Below, piece after piece: positions 9,868-18,558 of a stretch of DNA of 64,000 nucleotides (positions are counted from its first letter, which is position 1; each line of letters starts with the position of its first letter). The position numbers and the translations under genes were made by a program. The notes under the pieces were generated by a model. The model was not told the DNA's origin, made no database searches, and worked only from the letters and a program-made list of their open reading frames with translations. This stretch comes from Verrucomicrobiota bacterium (GTDB lineage: Bacteria > Verrucomicrobiota > Verrucomicrobiia > Limisphaerales > UBA1319), in the NCBI GenBank assembly GCA_022709905.1, contig JAKLHY010000033.1, forward strand, positions 1 through 64,000, given 5' to 3'.

Positions 9868-12216
9868 ATGAGATCGATGAAAGTAATCGCGAGTTTACTG
9901 GTTGCCGGCTTTCTGGCCGCCCAACCGTTCGCATGGGGCGCCGTGCGCATGAACGAGATCCTGGCCAATAACGCCTCGCTGGCCGAAATCGACGGATCCA
10001 CACCCGATTGGGTTGAGCTCTACAACGACTCAAACCAAGAGGTGGACCTTTCAGGATGGTCGTTCAACGGCCAACTTCAACAGCGCTGGCTGTTCCCAAG
10101 CCCAACCAAGATTCCCGCCCAGGGCTATCTCATCATTTACTTCAATAGCAGCGTCCCGGCCGGCGTGCGCCAGACCGGTTTCGGACTCAGCACCGACGGC
10201 GATGCCTTGAGCCTGCGTGACGCGAGTCAAGTCCTGGTCGATAGCCTCACGTTTGGCATGCAGATTCCCGACCGCTCGATTGGACGGATCGGCGCCCAAG
10301 CCGCCTGGACTCTGAACCAACCCACGCAGGGCGCCGCGAATGTGGCGGCCCAGCTGGGCAACCGTTCCGCCCTCGTCATTAATGAGTGGATGGCGTCTCC
10401 CGTCAGCGGCGACGACTGGTTTGAACTCTATAATCCCGAGTCCAATCCCGTCGACCTCAGCGGTCTCTTCCTAACGGATGATTTGACAAAACCCACCTTG
10501 TCCAAAATTTCGGCCTTGTGCTTTCTGGGCGTGGGACAAAACGCCTTTCAAAGGTTCTATGCCTCGGGCGAAACTAACCTGGGCCCGAACCATGTCGCCT
10601 TCAAGCTCTCCGCGGGTGGAGAAAACATCGGTCTTTACGCGTCCGCTTCCTCCAGAATCCAGAGCGTCGCCTTCGGCGCGCAACAGACCGGCATCTCCGA
10701 AGGCCGGCTCCCGGATGGCGCGGCGAATGTCGCCCGTTTTCCAGTGTCCTCGTCGCCGGGAAAAAGCAATTATCTGCCGCTGACCAGCGTCTGGATCAAC
10801 GAGATCCTCTCGCATACCGATGAACCGATTGAAGATGCGATCGAACTTTACAATCCCGGAACCCAGCCGGTGAACATTGGTAACTGGTATCTGAGCGATG
10901 ATGCCGATAATTTCATGAAGTACCGGATCCCATCGGGAACCTTGATTCCAGCGGGCCGTTTCATGGTGTTTTACCAATACCAGTTCAACGGGGCCGACGC
11001 TGCCGTTCCCTTCAGTCTCGATTCCGCGGAGGGCGATTCCGTTTTTCTGTCGGCCGTGGATGCCACGGGCAAGCTGACAGGATACCGCGCCGTCGCTCAA
11101 TTTGGCCCGTTGCCGAATGCCGTCTCGGTCGGACGATTTGAAACCTCAGTCGGCGTTGAATACCCCATCCTTACGAAACCCACGTTCGGTGTCGATAATC
11201 CTGCTTCCCTGGCCGAGTTCCGCCAAGGCTCCGGAGCCGCCAATACCGCTCCCACCATCGGTCCCGTGGTTATCTCCGAAATCATGTATCACCCCCCGTC
11301 TCTCACCCCCGGCGTCGATAATACCCAGGAGGAATACATCGAGCTCTGCAACCTGTCCCCCCAAACCGTTCCGCTGTTCGACCTTGAGTATCCCACGAAC
11401 CTTTGGCGGCTTCGCGGCGGAATCAGTTTCGACTTTCCCCAAATGTCCCTCTCGTCCGGCCAAGTCCTCCTTATTGTAGCCTTCGATGTCGAGGATGATG
11501 CCAAACTCGAAGCGTTCCGCGCCAAATACCAGATCCCCGCAAACACCATCGTCCTCGGGCCGTTCCAGGGCAAATTGGGAAATGCCGATGACACTGTCCG
11601 TCTCCAAAAACCCGATCCCATTCAGGGACAAGGCCACGCCAATATGGGCATGATCCCCTATGTCACAGTTGAGGAAATGCATTACTTGGATGCCGCTCCC
11701 TGGCCGCCCCAAGCCGACGGGGCGGGTTTTTCCCTGCAACGCCTCCCGCTCGACGGTTACTGTAATGAACCCAGGAACTGGCAGGCCCTGGCCCCTAAAC
11801 CCGGTCATGTCGAGGGCCTGCCAAACGGGGACTCCGATCAGGACGGCATGCCTGATGCCTGGGAAATCGCTTATGGATTGAATCCCCAGAATCCCTCTGA
11901 CGCCACTCTCGACTCCGATCAGGATGGACTTACCAACCTGCAGGAATATTCCTGCGGCACCTTGCCCAATTCCGCGTCCAGTGTCCTGAAACTCGAGGTC
12001 TCCCGAGCCGAAACCGCAAGCATCCAGCTCCTTTTCAATTCTGCCCCTGATAAGACTTATACCCTCGAATACATCGAGTCTCTTCCCGCAGCGGGCTCAT
12101 GGCTGGTTCTCACCAACATTCCCGCTCGCAGTTCGGTCGAGACTCTCAAGATCGTGGATGCTCCACCGGCAGCCCATACCCGATGGTATCGGCTGATCAC
12201 CCCGGCCCGCCCATAA
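9868..12216 (+). CDS. Secreted multi-LTD protein
   Basis: A 782-residue paralogue of the preceding protein, with the same plan. It has a signal peptide (MRSMKVIASLLVAGFLAA, cleavage near FAWGA) and LTDs beginning VRMNEILANNA, LVINEWMASP, VWINEILSHTD and VVISEIMYHPP. It also has a Ca-binding-like DSDQDGMPDAWE/DSDQDGLTNLQEY stretch, and a C-terminal module running from YTLEYIESLPAAGSW to RWYRLITPARP. The two proteins align along most of their length by eye, so they arose by duplication. The start at 9868 is chosen for the AAAGG eight bases upstream and the immediate signal peptide; 9877 is also possible. It is 95 bp after the second LTD gene and 22 bp before a glycosyltransferase, so all four genes may be cotranscribed. 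Confidence 0.8.
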   Translation: MRSMKVIASLLVAGFLAAQPFAWGAVRMNEILANNASLAEIDGSTPDWVELYNDSNQEVDLSGWSFNGQLQQRWLFPSPTKIPAQGYLIIYFNSSVPAGVRQTGFGLSTDGDALSLRDASQVLVDSLTFGMQIPDRSIGRIGAQAAWTLNQPTQGAANVAAQLGNRSALVINEWMASPVSGDDWFELYNPESNPVDLSGLFLTDDLTKPTLSKISALCFLGVGQNAFQRFYASGETNLGPNHVAFKLSAGGENIGLYASASSRIQSVAFGAQQTGISEGRLPDGAANVARFPVSSSPGKSNYLPLTSVWINEILSHTDEPIEDAIELYNPGTQPVNIGNWYLSDDADNFMKYRIPSGTLIPAGRFMVFYQYQFNGADAAVPFSLDSAEGDSVFLSAVDATGKLTGYRAVAQFGPLPNAVSVGRFETSVGVEYPILTKPTFGVDNPASLAEFRQGSGAANTAPTIGPVVISEIMYHPPSLTPGVDNTQEEYIELCNLSPQTVPLFDLEYPTNLWRLRGGISFDFPQMSLSSGQVLLIVAFDVEDDAKLEAFRAKYQIPANTIVLGPFQGKLGNADDTVRLQKPDPIQGQGHANMGMIPYVTVEEMHYLDAAPWPPQADGAGFSLQRLPLDGYCNEPRNWQALAPKPGHVEGLPNGDSDQDGMPDAWEIAYGLNPQNPSDATLDSDQDGLTNLQEYSCGTLPNSASSVLKLEVSRAETASIQLLFNSAPDKTYTLEYIESLPAAGSWLVLTNIPARSSVETLKIVDAPPAAHTRWYRLITPARP

Positions 12217-12238
12217 TTGCCGATCCGAAGGCCGGGCC

Positions 12239-12970
12239 ATGATCCCATGCGTCTCCATCATCATCCCGGCCTTCAACGAACAAGAATCTCTCCCCCATAC
12301 CCTGTCCGCTGTCGAAAAGGCACTGACTGTCTTTCAGGAATATCATTGGGCCGCCGAGATCATCGTTTGCGATAACAACTCCTCTGATGCCACCACCGCC
12401 CTTGCGCGAGAGGCCGGCGCCAAGGTGGTCTTTGAACCCGTCAACCAGATTTCCCGCGCCCGAAATCGCGGCGCTTCGATCGCCTCAGGGAATTGGCTCG
12501 TCTTTGTGGATGCCGACTCTCTTCCCTCCCCGGAGCTCTTTCGTGACATGTATCATGCCATGACCGCGCCCGATATCCTCGGCGGAGGTGCCACTCTCTC
12601 CATGGGACCGTTGCCTTTTCATGCAAAAATCTGCCTCCATGGCTGGAACCTCCTCAGCAGGATCAACCGCTGGATGGCCGGTTCCTTCATCTTCTGTCAG
12701 ACTCAAGCCTTTCAAGCCCTGAACGGCTTCAGTCCAGAACTCTATGCCTCCGAAGAGATTGACTTCAGCCGTCGATTGAAAAAACTCGCCGCCACCAGCA
12801 AGCAAAATGTGGTCATCCTCCATCGTCATCCCCTCCAAACCTCCTCCCGTAAACTGCATCTCTACGGCTCTCGTGAGATCGTTCGATTCATCTTCCTGCT
12901 GTCCACTCAAGGTCGCAAAGCCCTCAAAAGCCCGTCAGCCTGTTTCCCTTGGTACGATGGACGACGATAG
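12239..12970 (+). CDS. Family 2 glycosyltransferase
   Basis: A 243-residue GT-A fold glycosyltransferase that would transfer a sugar from a nucleotide donor to an unknown acceptor. The start VSIIIPAFNEQESLP, the DNNSSD nucleotide-contact segment (about residues 44-49), RARNRGASIASGNW and the FVDADS acidic motif (about residues 88-93) are typical of GT2. Near the end, EEIDFSRRLKK matches the ED-type catalytic-base region. No transmembrane helices are obvious, so it is probably cytoplasmic. It lies 22 bp after the third LTD gene, so it may decorate the surface proteins or a cell-surface glycan (inference). A GAAGG sequence near the start is a plausible ribosome-binding site. Confidence 0.85.
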   Translation: MIPCVSIIIPAFNEQESLPHTLSAVEKALTVFQEYHWAAEIIVCDNNSSDATTALAREAGAKVVFEPVNQISRARNRGASIASGNWLVFVDADSLPSPELFRDMYHAMTAPDILGGGATLSMGPLPFHAKICLHGWNLLSRINRWMAGSFIFCQTQAFQALNGFSPELYASEEIDFSRRLKKLAATSKQNVVILHRHPLQTSSRKLHLYGSREIVRFIFLLSTQGRKALKSPSACFPWYDGRR

Positions 12971-13034
12971 AATCCCACCCCCAGGATATCCTCCTCCGGC
13001 ATGTGAGATTATCCTGATCATCGGGCTTCCCGGC

Positions 13035-13071
13035 AAAAAAAAAGAGCGGCCACCTCCCAGCAACCGCTCTT
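13035..13071 (-). terminator. Intrinsic terminator (minus strand)
   Basis: Read on the minus strand: AAGAGCGG, a 14-base loop, CCGCTCTT, then an uninterrupted run of T (nine A on the plus strand at 13035-13043). This is a textbook rho-independent terminator. It lies about 300 bp beyond the stop of the DUF3106-like gene, so it ends either a long 3' tail of that operon or a separate small RNA. Confidence 0.85.
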
Positions 13072-13200
13072 ATTGCAATACTGTTAGAACCAAGCTACGC
13101 AAACGCCCTTTGCCGACGTCTCCCCATCGCGCTCCCCCACTCACCAACACCTCCCTGTCTCCCTTCAACACCCCATCCCCAAACTTAGACTTCAGTATCG
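13035..13200 (-). ncRNA. Candidate small RNA ending in the terminator
   Basis: The 400-bp gap between the glycosyltransferase and the DUF3106-like gene contains an AT-rich block (about 13200-13290). On the minus strand it offers TTGGCA (13240-13235) and TGTAAT (13215-13210) with a 19-bp spacer. Downstream is a non-coding, purine-rich stretch with a small GCAAA/TTTGC hairpin (about 13095-13115) and then the strong terminator. This would give a transcript of about 160 nt. It does not match 6S, tmRNA, SRP or RNase P RNA by the motifs I know. The spacer is longer than ideal and no conservation was tested, so this is only a candidate. Confidence 0.3.
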
Positions 13201-13371
13201 CGTAATAGAATTACATGTTAATTAGCACTTGTTATGCCAAAACAAATTGAATATTGCTATATCATTAATCACAAGTATTTTATAAAAACTGACTCCCTGG
13301 GTTTTTCTCTGCGAAGCCGTATGGGTGCAATGTGTATGCAATGAAAAATCCTGAGAATGCAGTCCGCTAGT

Positions 13372-14403
13372 TCAACGGCCCATGCCCGGCAGTGGAGGCA
13401 GTGGGTTTGTTGTCGATCTCGGCTGAGGGAGAGGAGGAGGTTTTTGCTGGCTCGTTGACGGCATAAATCCGGGAGTTGCGGAATTCGTAAAACCGGCTGG
13501 CAGGGGGGGCAGTTGGGCCGCATATTTTCTGAGTTGGGTTTGTTCATTGGGGGCCAACCGGGTCCACTGTTCCGCCATGCGCAGATAACGTTCCTGCTGT
13601 TCGGGTGGCAGTTCGGAAATGATACTGACAGACTTCATCAATCCCTGGCGTTGGGGGGCAGTCATCCGTTGCCAGGTCATCAGGGCCGTCTCGGTCTGCT
13701 GACGTGATGCCTGATCCATTAGGCCGAGGATTCGTTGTTTTTCGGTTTCTGTGAGATCGAAAAACTGGTGAAAGCTCTTGAGGATCTTTTCTTTTTCTGC
13801 GACCGATAATGGGGTTCGGGGCGTTGTGTGCGGGGGAGAGACGTAAGGGCGTGAAGGAACGGACGTGGCTGAAGTCCTTTGTGTGGCAGGGATGTATCCG
13901 GGCGATCCCTGGGGGTAATACTCGGCAAGAACGGCCTGTTGAAAATTGGTGGGGAGTTGATCCCATCGGTGGAGGCGGTCTTCGAGTTGATTTTTCTCAT
14001 CGGGCGCGAGTTTGGCGAGGTGAATATGGCGCTCCCCCGGGGGGAGTTTCATGAGCGTCAGCAATCGCCATTTGAGCTGGGTGGCCTGCAGTCGCAATTC
14101 GCGTTGCCGGGGATCCAGAGCCTCATATTCCTGAAGTTTTGCGAGAATCTGCTGCCGTCGGGATTCCGATTTATCTGCCAGGGCGAGGGCGCGTTGCTCG
14201 GGCGTTTTATGAAGCAGTTCCTGGAAGAAATCCACCGGTGACGTTGCGGCGGGAACAGCATTGGCTTGGGGATGGCTGAGATGAACTCGATCGGTCTCCG
14301 CGGCATGAGTCATCCATCCGTGGCACAGGAGACAAAGGAAACAGCTCCAAAATCCTGTGCTTTTTGTGAGGCTCGCAAGGATGGGGGCTGGCGACGATAG
14401 CAT
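13372..14403 (-). CDS. DUF3106-like exported protein
   Basis: A 343-residue protein with an N-terminal hydrophobic signal (about residues 15-35, ending THAAE). The rest is a charged, Gln/Leu/Pro-rich helical region with repeats of the type 'LPPxERxxxLxxWxxLxPxEQxxL' (for example LMKLPPGERHIHLAKLAPDEK, and ELPPEQQERYLRMAEQWTRL). These resemble DUF3106 domains, which are typically encoded beside an ECF sigma factor and an anti-sigma protein, as here. The proline-rich C-terminus ends PLPPLPGMGR. It starts 3 bp after the anti-sigma-like gene and would be cotranscribed with it. Function is unknown; an envelope-stress role is an inference from context. Confidence 0.65.
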   Translation of the reverse strand: MLSSPAPILASLTKSTGFWSCFLCLLCHGWMTHAAETDRVHLSHPQANAVPAATSPVDFFQELLHKTPEQRALALADKSESRRQQILAKLQEYEALDPRQRELRLQATQLKWRLLTLMKLPPGERHIHLAKLAPDEKNQLEDRLHRWDQLPTNFQQAVLAEYYPQGSPGYIPATQRTSATSVPSRPYVSPPHTTPRTPLSVAEKEKILKSFHQFFDLTETEKQRILGLMDQASRQQTETALMTWQRMTAPQRQGLMKSVSIISELPPEQQERYLRMAEQWTRLAPNEQTQLRKYAAQLPPLPAGFTNSATPGFMPSTSQQKPPPLPQPRSTTNPLPPLPGMGR

Positions 14404-14406
14404 AAT

Positions 14407-14946
14407 TTATTGCAGGGCAATTAACAGGGACATGTCAGCGTGGTCGGTCAAGGCCTCGTTGTCGGAACGGGTCGCCATGGGGTCGGTCACACTGAGCCGG
14501 TGGATGGTCTCGAAGTCGTTGATCGTTTCGGGGGAACTGCGGGCGATGAGTTGGGAGAGGGTGGACAGGTTGCGAGCCATTTCCATTCGAGCCTGCTGTT
14601 GCTGCTGATAGAGGATCCAGCCGCCAAAACCCAAAGCCAGGCCTGCGACAGCGGTGGCACGAATCCAGTTGTGGGGCATGATCCATGACAGCCATCGACT
14701 CCATCGACGGGACTGATGGAGGATCGGCTGTTGACTTGCCGCCATGAGGACGCGGTGGGTAAAATTGGATGAAACCGGTATTTTGGGCAGTTGACGCAGA
14801 GCTTGGTTCAGACGGTAATCCAGTTCAAAGTCTTCCCGCTGTTCCGGGTGCTCGGCAAGCATCTTCCGCCAATGATCCAGTTCGTCGGGGGTCGGCTCCT
14901 GGTGGAGACCCATATCGCTCCAGGATTTGAAGTTCTGACCTTTCAT
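14407..14946 (-). CDS. Probable membrane anti-sigma factor
   Basis: A 179-residue protein with a cytoplasmic N-terminal half (MKGQNFKSWSDMG, then DELDHWRKMLAEHPEQREDF), a single hydrophobic span (about residues 95-112, IRATAVAGLALGFGGWILY) and a C-terminal polar tail. No zinc-binding HxxxCxxC motif is present. The size, the single transmembrane helix and the position between an ECF sigma gene (70 bp upstream) and a DUF3106-like gene fit a membrane-bound anti-sigma factor that holds the sigma factor until an envelope signal arrives. This role is inferred from context; sequence alone identifies only a one-span membrane protein. Confidence 0.6.
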   Translation of the reverse strand: MKGQNFKSWSDMGLHQEPTPDELDHWRKMLAEHPEQREDFELDYRLNQALRQLPKIPVSSNFTHRVLMAASQQPILHQSRRWSRWLSWIMPHNWIRATAVAGLALGFGGWILYQQQQQARMEMARNLSTLSQLIARSSPETINDFETIHRLSVTDPMATRSDNEALTDHADMSLLIALQ

Positions 14947-15016
14947 ACCTAATTTTTGAAAAACCGGGGGTTGGATAAAGTTGCATCCGACCTTCAGCGG
15001 GGTGCTGGGCTGTCAT

Positions 15017-15637
15017 TCATTCGTTCTCGGGTGGAGTCGAGTGCCAGAGACCGGTGCGGAGATAGGGTTTCAGGCGTTGTTTAAGCGTTTCGCGTCCCCG
15101 ATGAATGAGCGATTTGGTGGCCGAAAGGGAGCACTTAAGGACTTTGGCGATTTCCTCATAAGGCATCTCCTTTTCCTGATAGAGCAGAATTGCGGTTCGT
15201 TGTTTTTCGGGCAGGTCCCGCAGGGCCTCCTGGACCTTGAGGTAAAGTTCGTTTTCGAGGAGATGATCGGTCGCCGAACGGACCTTGAGATCCTCGTGCT
15301 GGCGGGCGGGCATATCTTCCGTCTCCCCGTGTGGCTCGTCCAGAGATTCCGCCGGGTGGCGGGAACGCCTGCGGATTTCATTCAGGGATAGGTTTCGGGC
15401 AATCGTGTACAACCAGGTCGAAAACTTCGCTGAATGCTCGTAACGGCCCGCGGACCGAAAAACCTGGATGAACACGCTTTGAGCGAGGTCTTCGGCTTCG
15501 GTCGGATCGGGCACCGTTCGATAAACCAGGTTGAGGACGGGAAGCTTGTACTTTTCCACCAACGCCTCAAAAGCGGCCATATCTCCCTGCTTGACCCGCA
15601 GCATGAGCTCTGCGTCTGGATCGGATGCGCCTGGCAT
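15017..15637 (-). CDS. ECF-family RNA polymerase sigma factor
   Basis: About 206 residues, with region 2 (MAAFEALVEKYKLPVLNLVYR, then DPTEAEDLAQSVFIQVFR and FSTWLYTIARNLSLNEIRRR) and region 4 (LPEKQRTAILLYQEKEMPYEEIA, then the helix-turn-helix CSLSATKSLIHRGRETLKQRL). This is the standard sigma-70 group 4 layout for -10 and -35 recognition. The ATG at 15637 (MPGASDPDAELML) is preferred: the longer frame begins at a TTG and adds 44 residues outside the family. It heads a minus-strand operon with the anti-sigma-like and DUF3106-like genes, and is divergent from glnD across 143 bp. Such sigma factors commonly autoregulate their own operon. Confidence 0.88.
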   Translation of the reverse strand: MPGASDPDAELMLRVKQGDMAAFEALVEKYKLPVLNLVYRTVPDPTEAEDLAQSVFIQVFRSAGRYEHSAKFSTWLYTIARNLSLNEIRRRSRHPAESLDEPHGETEDMPARQHEDLKVRSATDHLLENELYLKVQEALRDLPEKQRTAILLYQEKEMPYEEIAKVLKCSLSATKSLIHRGRETLKQRLKPYLRTGLWHSTPPENE

Positions 15638-15780
15638 GGGGGCCGACGGTAACAAAAATCCTTTTCCGGACAAGGGAATATTTTTATCGCGCGTCGAGAA
15701 ACAGCCCGGCTTCTTATCCCCCAGAAACAGCGCCGCAACCGCGCTTGCCACCGGCCGGAATTCGATCAAAATTACTCCGC

Positions 15781-18555
15781 ATGCCGGACCTGAGACAACG
15801 GATTAAGGACAACGCGGCCAAGAGACTGATCTTGCCGCCCGACTCCCATCCCTCAAAGGAAATCAGCCGCTATAAGAATTTTCTGAAGGTGGAAACACAT
15901 CGTTTGAAGATTCTTCACAGGGGAGGGGAGGGGGGGCGTTCGATTTGTCAGGCGCGGGCGGTTGTTCTGGATGTTCTGATCCAACATCTGGTGCGGGCCG
16001 TGCTGCCGGATCAACCGCGGAACGAGGCGGGTGCGCCGGTCGCCCTCGCGCTGGTGGCCCTGGGCGGTTATGGGCGGGGAGAACTGAATCCGTGCAGCGA
16101 TCTGGACATCATGTTCCTTCACGACGGCAAGTGCGTCTCGGGGGGCAAGCCCAATGTGTGCCTGGACGCCTTGATGAATGGCGTGCTGTACCCATTGTGG
16201 GACATCGGTCTGAAGGTGGGCCATTCGGTGCGCAGCATCTCCGAATGCGTAAAAATCGCCAACACCGACATGCAGTCGAAGACCTCGCTCATCGAGGCGC
16301 GTCTGATTCAGGGGCATCCGGGCCTGTTTCAGGAGATGCGGAAGACGGTCGAAGCCCGGTGTGTCCGGGGGATGGAGGATGAATACATCGCATCGCGACT
16401 GGCCGACCAGGATGCGCGCCGGGCGAAATTTGGCAACTCCGCGTGCATGCAGGAGCCCAACATCAAGAACGGATGCGGCGGGCTGCGTGATTTCCAAAAT
16501 CTGATTTGGATGGCTTATTTCAAATACCGTGTTCGCTCGCTGGCCGATCTCGAGGCCCGAGGGCAGTTGAGCGGTCAGGAACGCGTGCAATTGGAGGAAG
16601 CCTACGATTTCCTGCTGCGCGTCCGCACGGAGTTGCATTACTTGGTGGGCCGTCCCACCGATACGCTCACAAAAAACGTCCAGCCAACGGTCGCCAACAA
16701 CCTCCGATTCAATGACCGCTCCATCATCCGGCGCCTCGAGGCCTTCATGCGGGTGCTCTACACTCATTCGCGGGACATTTACCTGATCACTCGCACGCTC
16801 GAACAGCGCCTGGCCTTGAAGTCGAGCCCGATGCCCCGTCTCTCCCTCCGGCGGCTGTTCGGTCGTGACACCTCCTCCATGCCCCCGGTCTTGCATGACG
16901 GATTCCTGTTTCGTAACGGCGAGATTCATCCCGGATCCTCCGAGGTTTTTCGCGAGCAACCGCGGCGTTTGATGCGGGTCTTTCTTTATGCCCAACAACG
17001 GGAGCTCAGGTTGAATCCTGATTTGGCCCAATTGATGCGCAACGAGCTTCAGTGGGTGACCCGCGAGTTCCTCTACGATTCCCACGTTCGCGAAACCTTC
17101 CTTGAAATCCTTGACCAACGCGGCGATGTCTCCACTGTCCTGCGTCCCATGCACGAGACCGGCCTCCTCGGCAGATACCTGCCCGAGTTTGGCCGCCTCA
17201 CTTGCCTGGTCCAGCACGAGTTTTATCACCGATATACGGCCGATGAGCACACCCTGGTCTGTCTGGAAAAGCTGGACCAGGTTTGGAATGCCAGCGCGCC
17301 GCCCTATCAGCATTTCTCCGAGTTGTTCAAGAAGATCGAGCATTCTGCCGTGCTCTATCTCTCTCTGTTGCTCCATGATTCAGGCCGGGCCACCCGCGAC
17401 CGGCGGCATACCGATGGCAGCCTGCGGATGGCCCAACGCATCGCCAAACGGCTCAACCTCGATCCCGTCAACTCCCAGATCCTGCGATTCCTGATCGAGA
17501 ACCATCTGAGCATGATCCAGATCTCACAGCGCCGTGATCTCGAAGATCCCAATGTCACCCGCAAATTCGCCGAGCAGGTTAGAAATCCGGAAAACCTCCG
17601 GCTGCTTATGCTCCACACCTTTGCCGACTCCATGGGAACCGGGGAGGAGGTCTGGACTGATTTCAAGGAATCCCTCCTCTGGACCCTCTACGATCGCACC
17701 CTGCATTGGCTCGAGGGCACTGCTGATCTGGGACGCGAGCATGAGAAGCAACGAAACCTCCTGGCCAACAGCGTTCGCAAAATGCTGCCCCGCTTTGTGG
17801 GCGAGGATGAGCTGGAATCCCATTTCTCCAACCTTCCCCCCCGCTATTTCCAAGTGCATTCCGCCCAGGAAGTCCTCGCCGATCTCATCCTGGTCAACCG
17901 ATTTATGCAGGTCCAGTGCGCTTTGGATCGCAATGGCCTGGAGCCGGTCACCGCCTGGCAGGATGAGCCGGATCGCGGCTATGCCGCGGTCAGCATTTGC
18001 ACCTGGGATCGTCCAGGACTCTTCAGCCAGTTCGCCGGCACGCTCACCGCGGCCGACATGAACATTCACAGCGCCAAAATCTTTTCCCGCACCGACGGCC
18101 TCATCATCGACTCGTTTTTTGTCACCGACGCGCGGACGGGCGCCCTTCCCGGAATTGAAGCGCGAGAAAAATTCGACCAACTCCTCCGCCGGATTGTCGC
18201 CGGCGCCGCCGAACTCGGGCCGCTTCTCGAGAGCCTGAAACAAAAACAGGAGGCCCAGTCCGCCCCCGAATCCGAGATGCTCCCGCCCCAGATCCGGTTC
18301 GATAATGCGGCATCGGAATCCCACACGGTCATCGATCTCGAAACCCGCGACCGAGTGGGCCTGCTGCACACCATCGCCAGCACACTGAGCGAACTCGGAT
18401 TAAACATCGCCCTGGCCAAGATCTGCACGGAAAAAGGCGCTGCCCTGGACAGTTTTTATGTGACCCGTGTTGCCGACGGCAAAATCCTGGATGCTCAACT
18501 CCAGGAAACCATCCGATTCCAGCTCATCCGAGCCATCCTCGCCCTGGACGCCTGA
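15781..18555 (+). CDS. glnD: [Protein-PII] uridylyltransferase / uridylyl-removing enzyme
   Basis: A 924-residue bifunctional sensor that uridylylates PII proteins when glutamine is low and removes UMP when it is high. All four expected domains are present. The nucleotidyltransferase has GGYGRGELNPCSDLDIM, with Gly95-Gly96 and the metal-binding Asp107/Asp109. The GlnD linker has LLRVRTELHYLVGRPTDTL. The HD hydrolase domain has ADEHTLVCLE and LLLHDSGRA (His532-Asp533). Two ACT domains lie near the end (DRPGLFSQFAGTLTAADMN and DRVGLLHTIASTLSELGLN). The ATG at 15781 is used because the upstream extension overlaps the divergent sigma-factor gene. No glnB, glnA or amtB gene is nearby, so the enzyme acts in trans. 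Confidence 0.93.
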   Translation: MPDLRQRIKDNAAKRLILPPDSHPSKEISRYKNFLKVETHRLKILHRGGEGGRSICQARAVVLDVLIQHLVRAVLPDQPRNEAGAPVALALVALGGYGRGELNPCSDLDIMFLHDGKCVSGGKPNVCLDALMNGVLYPLWDIGLKVGHSVRSISECVKIANTDMQSKTSLIEARLIQGHPGLFQEMRKTVEARCVRGMEDEYIASRLADQDARRAKFGNSACMQEPNIKNGCGGLRDFQNLIWMAYFKYRVRSLADLEARGQLSGQERVQLEEAYDFLLRVRTELHYLVGRPTDTLTKNVQPTVANNLRFNDRSIIRRLEAFMRVLYTHSRDIYLITRTLEQRLALKSSPMPRLSLRRLFGRDTSSMPPVLHDGFLFRNGEIHPGSSEVFREQPRRLMRVFLYAQQRELRLNPDLAQLMRNELQWVTREFLYDSHVRETFLEILDQRGDVSTVLRPMHETGLLGRYLPEFGRLTCLVQHEFYHRYTADEHTLVCLEKLDQVWNASAPPYQHFSELFKKIEHSAVLYLSLLLHDSGRATRDRRHTDGSLRMAQRIAKRLNLDPVNSQILRFLIENHLSMIQISQRRDLEDPNVTRKFAEQVRNPENLRLLMLHTFADSMGTGEEVWTDFKESLLWTLYDRTLHWLEGTADLGREHEKQRNLLANSVRKMLPRFVGEDELESHFSNLPPRYFQVHSAQEVLADLILVNRFMQVQCALDRNGLEPVTAWQDEPDRGYAAVSICTWDRPGLFSQFAGTLTAADMNIHSAKIFSRTDGLIIDSFFVTDARTGALPGIEAREKFDQLLRRIVAGAAELGPLLESLKQKQEAQSAPESEMLPPQIRFDNAASESHTVIDLETRDRVGLLHTIASTLSELGLNIALAKICTEKGAALDSFYVTRVADGKILDAQLQETIRFQLIRAILALDA

Positions 18556-18558
18556 CGA

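Noticed and set aside
12807..13205. Plus-strand open frame after the glycosyltransferase
   Set aside because: It overlaps the glycosyltransferase end and crosses the terminator. The Pro/Ser/Thr-rich translation has no domain.
15853..17376. Minus-strand open frame (507 codons) opposite glnD
   Set aside because: It is the antisense of the GlnD nucleotidyltransferase and HD domains, with no recognisable domain.
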